DNA of 64,000 nucleotides from Streptomyces sp. WM4235 (GTDB lineage Bacteria > Actinomycetota > Actinomycetes > Streptomycetales > Streptomycetaceae), in assembly GCF_001279725.1 (NCBI RefSeq), contig NZ_LGDE01000215.1, positions 8,308 through 72,307 on the forward strand, read 5' to 3'. The notes under the pieces are model-generated. The model did not search any database. It was not told where the DNA came from and saw nothing but the letters and a program-made list of their open reading frames with translations. This document shows positions 24,974 through 33,155 of the stretch, one piece after another. The position numbers and the translations under genes are program-made. Within the stretch, counting starts at the first letter, position 1; every line of letters begins with the position of its first letter.

Positions 24974-26224
24974 CTACGGGACCGCCGTGCCCGACTGCTT
25001 GCTGTCCTGCGGGGCGGGGGCGTCGTCCCCGTCGGACACCGCGAACCAGGTGCCCAGCCCGACCGCCGCCACCAGGGCCACCGCCGAGGCGGACAGCACG
25101 AGCCGGCGCTTGCGGACCGTCTCGGCCCGGTGCCGGGCGGAGCCGGGCCGGTGGCCGCCCGCGGGGCGCGGGACCCGGGCGGTGCCCAGCGCGCCCCCGG
25201 CCAGCTCGTCGGGGCCGGGTACCCGCATGGAGGTGTGCGTGTCCCGGTTGGAGTCCGTCGCCGAGCCGGGGACCAGCGGCACCACGCCGCGCCGCCGTAC
25301 CGGATCCGCGGACTTCTCCTCGGTCTGTTCCGGTTCCGTGTCGGCCTCGTCCGGCTCGTCCACGTCCAGGGGCGGGATCCCGGCCAGCATCGGCAGCAGG
25401 TCCCGCAGCCGGGTCGACAGTTCCGAGGCCCGCAACCGTGACGCCGGCGCCTTGGCGAGGCACTGCACCATGAGCTGCCACAGTTCTTCCGGGATGCCGG
25501 GCAGCGGTACGACGGTCTCGGTCACGTGCCGGCGCAGCACCGCCCCGGGGTGCCCGCCGCCGAACGGCGTGAACCCGGCGAGCAGCTCGTACAGCACCGT
25601 GGCCAGTGCGTAGATGTCGACGGCCGCGCGCGGCGGCAGCCCCTCCACGATCTCGGGAGCCAGGTAGTCGGGCGTGCCGATGATCCGGGTGGTGGGCGCC
25701 GAGGCGCGGCCTCCGGTGCTGCGGCGCGGCGAGTCGATCAGCTTCGCGACGCCGAAGTCGGTCAGCAGCGCCGGGTGGGCGCCTCCGGGGCCGAGAGGGC
25801 CCTGCATGTCGAGCAGGACGTTCTCCGGCTTGACGTCGCGGTGCACGACGCCCGCCGCGTGCGCCGCGGCCAGCGCGTCCGCGACGTCGGCGACGATGGC
25901 GACGGCCGCCTCGGGGGCGAGCCGTCGTTCGCGGTCGAGCCGCGTCCGCAGGTCCGTGCCGCGGACGAGGTCCATGACGAGGGCGAGGTCGTTGCCGTCG
26001 ACGACGAGGTCGCGGACGGACACGACGTGGGGGTGTTCCAGGCCGAGCAGCGCGCTGCGCTCCTGGACGAACCGTCCGACCAGCTCCTGGTCGGACGCGA
26101 GGTCCTCGCGCAGCAGTTTGACGGCGACGGGGCCTTCCGGCCCCTCGCCCAGCCACACCGTGCCCGCGCTGCCGCGCCCAAGGATCTGGTGCGCGGTGTA
26201 CCGGCTGCCGATCTTCCGTGCCAC
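24974..26224 (-). CDS. pkaB: Serine/threonine protein kinase PkaB
   Basis: A 416-residue receptor-like Hanks-type kinase. The kinase domain spans about 8-275: the glycine loop GRGSAGTVW, Lys36 in VAVKLL, HRD with Asp130 (VVHRDVKPENVL), DFG with Asp156, and GTPDYLAPE. A flexible juxtamembrane region (about 290-370) leads to one TM helix (about 375-396) and only about 20 extracellular residues, with no PASTA domains. GTG 26224 has GGGAG 6 bases upstream. It lies directly after pkaA on the same strand. The pair and its lengths fit my memory of S. coelicolor pkaA/pkaB. Confidence 0.93.
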   Translation of the reverse strand: MARKIGSRYTAHQILGRGSAGTVWLGEGPEGPVAVKLLREDLASDQELVGRFVQERSALLGLEHPHVVSVRDLVVDGNDLALVMDLVRGTDLRTRLDRERRLAPEAAVAIVADVADALAAAHAAGVVHRDVKPENVLLDMQGPLGPGGAHPALLTDFGVAKLIDSPRRSTGGRASAPTTRIIGTPDYLAPEIVEGLPPRAAVDIYALATVLYELLAGFTPFGGGHPGAVLRRHVTETVVPLPGIPEELWQLMVQCLAKAPASRLRASELSTRLRDLLPMLAGIPPLDVDEPDEADTEPEQTEEKSADPVRRRGVVPLVPGSATDSNRDTHTSMRVPGPDELAGGALGTARVPRPAGGHRPGSARHRAETVRKRRLVLSASAVALVAAVGLGTWFAVSDGDDAPAPQDSKQSGTAVP

Positions 26225-26406
26225 GACTGCTCCCTCAGCGGCTGGCCTACGCACCAAAGCTACGCGGCCGGGTGGGCGTTGAACGCCCCGCATCGCGGCG
26301 ACCTTCACTTCTGCGGGCGAAATCACGTCCCAGAAGTCGACAAATCCACGAAGTCGGCGCTGCGGGGGGTGCCCCGAGCGCCTCCTGGTGGACCGTCAGC
26401 CGGCCG

Positions 26407-28152
26407 TCAGGGGGTGGATCCGCCGCCGGAGCCGCCTGCGGAGTCGCCGATGGCGGTGACCCAGTCGACCGCGTCCGAGCCCCACGTCCACACCTGGTCC
26501 CACCAGCCGCGTCCGGTGCCGACCCACTCCTGGAGCGGGGTGAGCTCCCAGACCAGCCAGCCCGCCACGAAGAACAGCAGGATCATGACCACACAGCCCT
26601 TGAGGCAGCCCAGACCGGGGATCCGGACCGGGTTGGCACTGCGGCGACGCGGTTCGCGCGGCTCGCGCGGGGCCGGCTGTCGAGGCGGCGGACTCTGCTG
26701 GGGCCGGGTGGGCTGCTGGTACTGCGGCTGCTGCTGAGGCGGCTGCTGGTACTGCGGCTGGTGGACCGGCTGGTGCTGCTGCGGCTGCTGGTACTGCTGG
26801 GGCGGCGGGCCCTGGCGGTACGGCTGCTGCTGCGGCGGCTGCTGGTACTGGGGCTGATGCGCCGGCGGCTGCCGGTACTGCTGCGGCGGCGGACCCTGGC
26901 GGTACGGCTGCTGCTGGGGCGGCGGGGGTGCCTGGCGCTGCGGGCGGCGGCGCAGCGGGTCCTCGCTCGGGTCGAGGTACTGCATCTGCGTCTGCTCGTT
27001 GCGGTCGCGGGCGGCCCGCATCTGCGACTGCCAGGGGTGCACCCCGTCCTGCACGGGCGGCATGACGGACGTCGGGTCCGCGCCGCCCGCCCCGGTGGCG
27101 GGCAGCACGGAGGTGGCGTCGGCCGCGCCGACCGGCGGCAGGACGCTGGTCATGCCGTTCGGGTCGTAGGCACCCATCGGGGAGCCGGGGAGCGCCTGGG
27201 TGGCGTCCGCGACGCCGGGGGTCGCGGGGACCGGGGCGGGCGAGGGGTCGGGGGCGAGCAGCGCGGCGACGCCGAGCGCGGCCTCCACCTCGGCGGGCGA
27301 GGAGTGCACTCCGATGCCGGAGGCGACCACGCGCAGGCCGCGCGCCAGGCTCTCGGCGCTCGGGCGCTCACCGGGTTCCTTGCGCAGGCAGCGCTCTATG
27401 ACCGTCCAGAGCGGCTCGGGCAGGTTCGCGGGGCGCTGCGGGTCCTCGCTGAGGTGGCGGTGGAGCACTTCGAGTGCGGTGCCGCCGGCGAACGGCGGGC
27501 GGCCGGTGACCAGCTCGTAGAGCAGGATGCCGGCGCCGTAGATGTCGACGGCGGAGGTCTGGGGGCGACCCTCGGCGGACTCGGGGGCCACGTAGGAGGG
27601 GGTGCCGACGAACTCGTGGGTGCGGGTCAGGCCCGGGGAGTCGGCGAGGCGCGCGATGCCGAAGTCGGTGAGCATCGGCTTCATCTGGCCGCCGCGTTCG
27701 TCCAGCAGGACGTTGGCGGGCTTCAGGTCCCGGTGGACCACGCCGTCGGCGTGGCTGGCGGCGAGCGCGTCCGCGATCTGTGCGGTCAGCAGGCTCGCGG
27801 CGACGGGGCTGAAGGGGCCGTTCTCGCGGAGGTAGCGGTGCAGGTCCGGGCCGTCGATCAGGTCCATGACCAGGGCCAGCAGGTCGCCCTCGACGACGAG
27901 GTCGCGCGTGCGGACGATGTTGGGGTGGGTCAGGCGCAGCAGGACGGAGCGCTCGCGAAGGAAGCGCATCACGATGTCCGGGTCCTGGGCCAGTTCCTCC
28001 TTGAGGACCTTGATGGCCACGGTCTCGCCGGGCTGCCCGGCGACGGCGGCCTCCGCACCGGCGGTCTCCCGCTGGCGGGCGCGCCAGACGGTGCCCGTGG
28101 CGCCGCGCCCGAGCGGCTCCTCGAGCAGGTATTTGCTGCCGACTGGCCGCAC
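26407..28152 (-). CDS. pkaA: Serine/threonine protein kinase PkaA
   Basis: A 581-residue Hanks-type kinase. The kinase domain spans about 8-290, with Lys48 (VAIKVL), catalytic Asp142 (VVHRDLKPANVL), Asp163 of DFG and GTPSYVAPE. A long disordered linker follows, rich in Pro/Gln (about 405-485), containing a tandem 28-residue repeat and a basic stretch. Then comes one TM helix (GCVVMILLFFVAGWLVWEL, about 517-537) and a 44-residue Trp/Gly-rich extracellular tail. GTG 28152 has GGGGAG upstream. It lies 182 bases upstream of pkaB on the same strand, and divergent from an FHA-domain ATPase gene that could be a phosphorylation partner. Confidence 0.93.
   Translation of the reverse strand: MRPVGSKYLLEEPLGRGATGTVWRARQRETAGAEAAVAGQPGETVAIKVLKEELAQDPDIVMRFLRERSVLLRLTHPNIVRTRDLVVEGDLLALVMDLIDGPDLHRYLRENGPFSPVAASLLTAQIADALAASHADGVVHRDLKPANVLLDERGGQMKPMLTDFGIARLADSPGLTRTHEFVGTPSYVAPESAEGRPQTSAVDIYGAGILLYELVTGRPPFAGGTALEVLHRHLSEDPQRPANLPEPLWTVIERCLRKEPGERPSAESLARGLRVVASGIGVHSSPAEVEAALGVAALLAPDPSPAPVPATPGVADATQALPGSPMGAYDPNGMTSVLPPVGAADATSVLPATGAGGADPTSVMPPVQDGVHPWQSQMRAARDRNEQTQMQYLDPSEDPLRRRPQRQAPPPPQQQPYRQGPPPQQYRQPPAHQPQYQQPPQQQPYRQGPPPQQYQQPQQHQPVHQPQYQQPPQQQPQYQQPTRPQQSPPPRQPAPREPREPRRRSANPVRIPGLGCLKGCVVMILLFFVAGWLVWELTPLQEWVGTGRGWWDQVWTWGSDAVDWVTAIGDSAGGSGGGSTP
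26702..26935. repeat. In-frame Pro/Gln repeats within pkaA
   Basis: An 84-bp (28-codon) unit is repeated with little change; the common core at 26811 and 26895 encodes YRQGPPPQQY. Further QYQQPPQQQ units surround it. This is low-complexity coding sequence in the linker between the kinase and the membrane, prone to length change between strains. Confidence 0.85.
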
Positions 28153-28606
28153 GTCTCGCGCTCCCCTGCTGTCGTCTGACTGTCGTCTGGTTTCGGCTGT
28201 TTCCGCTGTGGGTTTTCCGGCCCACTCTAGGGGGTGTCCCGGATGAAGACGCCGGGCATCGAAGGTTGGTTGCCGTACATATGTACGAAGAGTGAGTTTT
28301 ACCGGGTATGCCGGAGGCGATTTTCCTTGGCTTTCATCGACTCGCTTGTCCGTATGTGAGCGACGAGTGGTTCGGGTCACGATCGATCAAGATCATTTGT
28401 CGCCGGGTGCCGGGCGTGTTGTCCGCGACAGGTGCGAGGATGCACCCGTACGGAACGGCGGGGACGGGAGCCCTTCCTTCCGGCAGACCTGACCGGACGA
28501 CGCGTCCGTGCCGGGTGGGGGGTCATCGGGCCGGCACGTCCCGCCGTTCCCCTGCCGGGCGCACGCACGTGCACTGCGCACCGCGCAGAAGGGACCGCTG
28601 ACGGCG
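28153..28606. other. 454-base divergent promoter region of pkaA and the FHA-ATPase gene
   Basis: The region between two divergent genes. It contains a 14-bp perfect palindrome CGTACATATGTACG at 28274-28287 and is less GC-rich at 28260-28410, where both promoters probably lie. I see no protein-coding frame with convincing composition. Confidence 0.55.
28274..28287. promoter_or_regulatory. Palindrome between pkaA and the FHA-ATPase gene
   Basis: CGTACATATGTACG is perfectly palindromic and lies 122 bases upstream of the pkaA start. It may bind a regulator dimer; I recognise no known site. Confidence 0.35.
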
Positions 28607-31579
28607 ATGCAGATCCGGCTGACCGTCCTCGGGTCGCGCAGCGGCCACCAGACCTCCGGCACGCCCGTCGGCTGCGACGTGCTCGTCACCGCGCCCCTCG
28701 GGACCGCGCTCGCCGCCGTCGCCTCCGGGCTCGCGGCCACCGTGGGCGGACCCGACACCGGGGGCACCGTCGTGCTGTACGCCGGTACGGAACGGCTCGA
28801 CCTCCAGCGGCGGATCCTGGGCGAGCCGCCCCTGGTGGACGGGGCCGTCCTGGCCCTGCACGCGCCCGCCCCGGACGGGCTGCCCGCGCTGCCCGAGGAC
28901 GGACCGGCCGCGCCCCAGCTCCACGTGGTCGCCGGTCCGGACGCGGGCGGGGTGCACCTGCTGCACCCCGGGGCGGTACGGATCGGACGCGCGGCCGACG
29001 CGGACGTGCCGCTGGACGACCCCGACGTGTCGCGGCTGCACTGCGCGGTGACGGTGATGTCGGACGGGCGGGTGGCGGTGGCCGACCTCGGCTCGACGAA
29101 CGGCACGACCCTGGACGGCGCCCCCGTCGGAGCGCGGACGGTGCCACTGGTGCCGGGGGCGTTGCTGCGGATCGGCGAATCGACCCTCCGGCTCGCGGCC
29201 CGGGGCGCGTCGCCGGCGCTGCCCGTGGTGCCGGACCTGGAGGGTCACCTGTCCCTGCCGGGCACCGCCGGCGTCGCTGGCGGTCCCGGCACCGGTGTCG
29301 ACGCCGGGATCGGGATCGGCACCGACGGCCCGGACGGTGTGAACGCGCCGTACGCGGGAGCACGGACGCCGGCCCACCACCCGGACCACCACCCCGCCCC
29401 GTTCCCCGGCGCCGGGCTCGCACCCGACCTCCCCGACCCCGACGCGACCGGCGGCGGGCAGGGCGCCGCCCCCGCGTTCGAACCCCGGCGGCGGGGCATC
29501 GGGGCGTGGGCGCGCAAGTGGGTACGGGGCGAGGACATCGCCGAGCCGGCCGCCGAGACCGAGCCGGCGCCGACCGCGCGCCCCGCCGCCGACGACCCCG
29601 CCACCCTGCTCCTCGCCGCCCTCGGGCCCACCGGGCGGCTCTGGTCCCGCCCGCCGGGCGCCCTCGACGTCGGGCTCGGCGCCGGCAGCCGGGTCGAACT
29701 CCGCGAGGCCGGGGCGCTGGGCATCGCCGGTCCGCGGGCCCGCCTCACCGGCGTGGCCCGGTCCGTGATCGCCCAGCTCGCCGGACTGCACGCGCCGGGC
29801 CGACTGGAGATCGTGCTGGTCTGCGCGGGTCGCGGCCGGGGCCTCCAGGAGCGGCGCGCCGACTGGGGCTGGCTCGGCTGGCTCCCGCACGTACGCCCCG
29901 CGCACGGCCAGGACTGCCGACTGCTCCTCGCGTTCGACCGCGACCAGGCCGCCGCCCGCACCGGCGAGCTGACCCGCCGGCTCGACGAGAGCCCGCTCGG
30001 CGCGGGTTGGGCGTCCGCCGGGCCGGAGGCGGTGCGCCGGGCGGCGAGCGCGTACGAGGGCCCGTACACGCTCCTCGTCCTCGACGGCGACCCCGGCGCG
30101 GGGCAGCTGCGCGACGTCACCGGACGGTTGGCCTCGCACGGGCCCGCCGCCGGGATCCATGTCCTGGCCCTCGCGGAGGCACCGGCCGCGACGCCGGCGA
30201 GCCCGGTCTCCGACACGTACGAGACGGCCTGCTCGGGCTCCCCCGCGTTCCGGGACTGTGGGGCGGTCGCCCTGCTCAGCGGTGATGTCGCCACCGCCGT
30301 ACGGACCTTCGCGATCGTCGGCGGCAGACCGGTCCCGCCCGGCACGACCGCCGTGGCCGACGCCGTGTCCGCGGCGTGGGCGGAGCGGTTCGCCCGCGCC
30401 CTCGCCCCGCTGCGCGCGGAGTCCACCGGCGCCGAGGCCCAGCGGCCGGCGACCGCCTCGCTGCCGCAGACGGCGCGGCTCCTGGACGAGTTGGGTCTGG
30501 CGCGGGCCACCCCGGCGTCCCTGATGGCCCGTTGGGCGGCCGGCACGGAGCAGGGCCAGGGTGTCGGCGGGCTCGCCGAGGTGGTGCTCGGTACCGGCCG
30601 GCGCGGGGCGGTCGGGGCCGAGCTGGTCCACGACGGCCCCCACCTGCTGATCGAGGGGCCCGCCGGCAGCGGCCGGACCGAGCTTCTGCGCTCGGTGGCC
30701 GCCTCGCTGGCCGCCGCGGCCCGCCCCGACCGGCTGGGGCTCGTCCTGCTCGACGGCGCCGGCGGCGAGCGGGGTGACGGGCTGCTGCCCTGTACCGAGT
30801 TGCCGCACGTCTCGGCGCACCTCGTGGCCTCGGACCCGGTGCGGATGCGGGAGTTCGCGCAGGCGCTGGGCGCCGAGCTGAAGCGCCGGCACGAGCTGTT
30901 GGACGGGGTGCCGTTCAGCGAGTGGCACGCCCGGCGGGAGGTGTCCGACCGGATGGTCGCGCCCCGCCGGCCCACTCCCGGCGAGCTGAGCGGCGACCTC
31001 GACTCGCAGCGTTCGGGGACCCTGCGGCTGCGTTCCGCCGCCGCCCGTACCGATCCGGCGTCCGGCCCGGGGCCGCTGCCCCGGCTGGTGCTGCTGGTCG
31101 ACGACTTCGACGCGCTGGTCGCGCCGGGCCTCGGCAGCACGGGCCGGCCCGCCGCCGGGTCGGTGGTCCGGATCCTGGAGGGGGTGGCCCGCGAGGGCGC
31201 CCGGCTCGGGGTGCACCTGGTCGCCACCACCGCCCGCCCGGACCGCACGGCCGACACCGAACTGTCCCGCCTCGCCAAGCTGCGGGTCGAGCTGGACGCC
31301 CCGGACCAGCCCGGCCCCGGACGCGGTGTGCTCCGGTACGCGGACGGTCGGACGGTTCCTTTCCAGGGCGGCCGGGTCACCGGTCGGATCCCGCGGACGG
31401 CGACGTCGAGGCCGACCGTGGTCCCGGTGGAGTGGGAGCGGATGGGTGATCCGCCGGCCCGCCGCCCGGTCCGTGAGCTGGGCAACGGGCCCACCGACCT
31501 GGCGCTGTTGGCCAGCGCCCTGGAACGGGCGTCGCGCCTGGTCTCGGCGACGCCGGTGCGGTTCCCGGCCGCCCCGTAG
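28607..31579 (+). CDS. FHA-domain / FtsK-SpoIIIE-like ATPase
   Basis: A 990-residue protein. An N-terminal ubiquitin-like or wing region (about 1-95) is followed by an FHA phosphothreonine-binding domain (about 105-195; VRIGRAADADVPLDD, SRLHCAVTV, DLGSTNGTTL). A disordered linker (about 200-340) leads to one or two FtsK/SpoIIIE-like modules. The P-loop near 684 reads GPAGSGRT, with arginine in place of the usual lysine, and the Walker B-like segment is LVLLVDDFD near 830. No TM helix is evident. The layout recalls EssC-type type VII secretion ATPases, but no WXG100 genes are nearby. It is divergent from pkaA. ATG 28607 has GAAGGGA upstream. Confidence 0.82.
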   Translation: MQIRLTVLGSRSGHQTSGTPVGCDVLVTAPLGTALAAVASGLAATVGGPDTGGTVVLYAGTERLDLQRRILGEPPLVDGAVLALHAPAPDGLPALPEDGPAAPQLHVVAGPDAGGVHLLHPGAVRIGRAADADVPLDDPDVSRLHCAVTVMSDGRVAVADLGSTNGTTLDGAPVGARTVPLVPGALLRIGESTLRLAARGASPALPVVPDLEGHLSLPGTAGVAGGPGTGVDAGIGIGTDGPDGVNAPYAGARTPAHHPDHHPAPFPGAGLAPDLPDPDATGGGQGAAPAFEPRRRGIGAWARKWVRGEDIAEPAAETEPAPTARPAADDPATLLLAALGPTGRLWSRPPGALDVGLGAGSRVELREAGALGIAGPRARLTGVARSVIAQLAGLHAPGRLEIVLVCAGRGRGLQERRADWGWLGWLPHVRPAHGQDCRLLLAFDRDQAAARTGELTRRLDESPLGAGWASAGPEAVRRAASAYEGPYTLLVLDGDPGAGQLRDVTGRLASHGPAAGIHVLALAEAPAATPASPVSDTYETACSGSPAFRDCGAVALLSGDVATAVRTFAIVGGRPVPPGTTAVADAVSAAWAERFARALAPLRAESTGAEAQRPATASLPQTARLLDELGLARATPASLMARWAAGTEQGQGVGGLAEVVLGTGRRGAVGAELVHDGPHLLIEGPAGSGRTELLRSVAASLAAAARPDRLGLVLLDGAGGERGDGLLPCTELPHVSAHLVASDPVRMREFAQALGAELKRRHELLDGVPFSEWHARREVSDRMVAPRRPTPGELSGDLDSQRSGTLRLRSAAARTDPASGPGPLPRLVLLVDDFDALVAPGLGSTGRPAAGSVVRILEGVAREGARLGVHLVATTARPDRTADTELSRLAKLRVELDAPDQPGPGRGVLRYADGRTVPFQGGRVTGRIPRTATSRPTVVPVEWERMGDPPARRPVRELGNGPTDLALLASALERASRLVSATPVRFPAAP

Positions 31580-31751
31580 TCACCCGTCCGCCCCGCCGGC
31601 ACCGCGCGCGACGGGCTCCCCGGGCCGCCCGCGCACGCCGGTTCCCGGCCCCCGCACGCCCCGACGCGGTATTGCGGGGGTGCGCGGGTCGGCGTAGACC
31701 TTGTGGCACGGGACACACCATCAAGGCCGGACGGGCATCGGGGGCAGAACC

Positions 31752-33152
31752 ATGCGCAGTCAGCAGGGAACCAGCCGTACGAAGAGCCGCAGGAAGCACC
31801 TCAGAAGCCGTACGAGGAGCCGCGCGTGGGCCGCGTTGCTCGCGGCGGGCGCGCTCGCGCTCACCGGGTGCGGCGGCGGGGACAAGAAGGAAGAGACGCC
31901 GTCCTCCGGCGAGGCGCCGACCGGGCCCCGGGTGGAATTACCCCGTCTGGCCGGGGAGAAGCTGGAGGTCGCGGCGGTCTGGACGGGTCCGGAACAAGCC
32001 AACTTCACGAAGGTGTTGAAGGAGTTCGAGAAGCGGACCGGCGCCACCGTGACGTTCGTCCCGGCGCAGGATCCGATCGTCACCTTCCTCGGTACGAAGA
32101 TCGCGGGCGGCGCCCCGCCGGACGTGGCCCTGCTCCCCCAGGTCGGGGCGCTGGTGTCCGCGGTGGAGAAGAAGTGGGCGCAGCCGGTGGGTCCGGAGGC
32201 GAAGGCCCAGCTGGACAAGAACTACTCGGACGGGTGGAAGAAGCTCGGAGCGGTAGACGGCGCCCAGTACGGCGTGTATTACAAGGCGGCCAACAAGTCG
32301 CTGATCTGGTACAACGCCAAGGCCTTCGAGGCAGCGGGCGTGCAGCCCCCGAAGACCTGGAAGGAACTGTTGACGGCGGCCGACACGCTGTCCGCCTCCG
32401 GCACCCCGGCGGTGTCGGTGGCCGGCGCGGACGGCTGGACGTTGACGGACTGGTTCGAGAACGTCTACCTCTCCCAGGCCGGCCCGGAGCTGTACGACAA
32501 GCTGGCGAAGCACGAGATCAAGTGGACGGACGACAGCGTCAAGCGGGCGCTGACGACCCTCGGTGAGCTGTTCGGCCGCAAGGACTTCCTGGCGGGCGGG
32601 CCGAGCGGGGCCCTGTCCACGGAGTTCCCGAAGTCGGTGACGCAGACCTTCACCGGTGGCGACCGGCCGGCGGCGGCGATGGTCTTCGAGGGCGACTTCG
32701 TGGCGGTGAACATCGCGCAGACCGGGGCGAAGGTCGGCGAGGACGCCCTGGTGTTCCCCTTCCCCGCGGTCGGCGACAAGGCCCCGGTGGTCTCGGGTGG
32801 TGACGTGGCGGTCGCGCTGAAGCCCTCGAAGGGCGCGCAGGCGCTGCTGACGTTCCTGGCGTCGGCGGACGCCGCGGAGATCCAGGCCCGCGAGGGCGGT
32901 TTCGTCTCCCCGAACAAGTCGGTGAATCCGGCCGCCTACCCGAACGCCATCCAGCGCGACATCGCGAAGGCCTTGATCGCGGCCGGCGACGACTTCCGCT
33001 TCGACCTGTCGGACCAGGCTCCGGCGGCCTTCGGCGGGACCCCGGGCGCGGGCGAGTGGAAGCACCTCCAGGACTTCCTGGCGAACCCGGCGGACGTGGC
33101 GGGCACCCAGGCGAAACTGGAGAGTGACGCGGCCAAGGCGTACGGGAACTGA
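31752..33152 (+). CDS. Sugar ABC transporter substrate-binding lipoprotein
   Basis: A 466-residue family 1 solute-binding protein. A twin-basic, very long N-region (RSRRKHLRSRTRSR) precedes the hydrophobic core and the lipobox ALTGC with Cys40. The mature part has typical features (KVLKEFEKRTGATVTFVP, GGAPPDVALLPQ). It captures a sugar or oligosaccharide outside the cell for the two downstream permeases. Leu63 is encoded by a TTA codon (31938-31940), the only in-frame TTA I found in the window, so translation may depend on the bldA tRNA. ATG 31752 has GGGGCAG upstream. Confidence 0.94.
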   Translation: MRSQQGTSRTKSRRKHLRSRTRSRAWAALLAAGALALTGCGGGDKKEETPSSGEAPTGPRVELPRLAGEKLEVAAVWTGPEQANFTKVLKEFEKRTGATVTFVPAQDPIVTFLGTKIAGGAPPDVALLPQVGALVSAVEKKWAQPVGPEAKAQLDKNYSDGWKKLGAVDGAQYGVYYKAANKSLIWYNAKAFEAAGVQPPKTWKELLTAADTLSASGTPAVSVAGADGWTLTDWFENVYLSQAGPELYDKLAKHEIKWTDDSVKRALTTLGELFGRKDFLAGGPSGALSTEFPKSVTQTFTGGDRPAAAMVFEGDFVAVNIAQTGAKVGEDALVFPFPAVGDKAPVVSGGDVAVALKPSKGAQALLTFLASADAAEIQAREGGFVSPNKSVNPAAYPNAIQRDIAKALIAAGDDFRFDLSDQAPAAFGGTPGAGEWKHLQDFLANPADVAGTQAKLESDAAKAYGN

Positions 33153-33155
33153 CCG

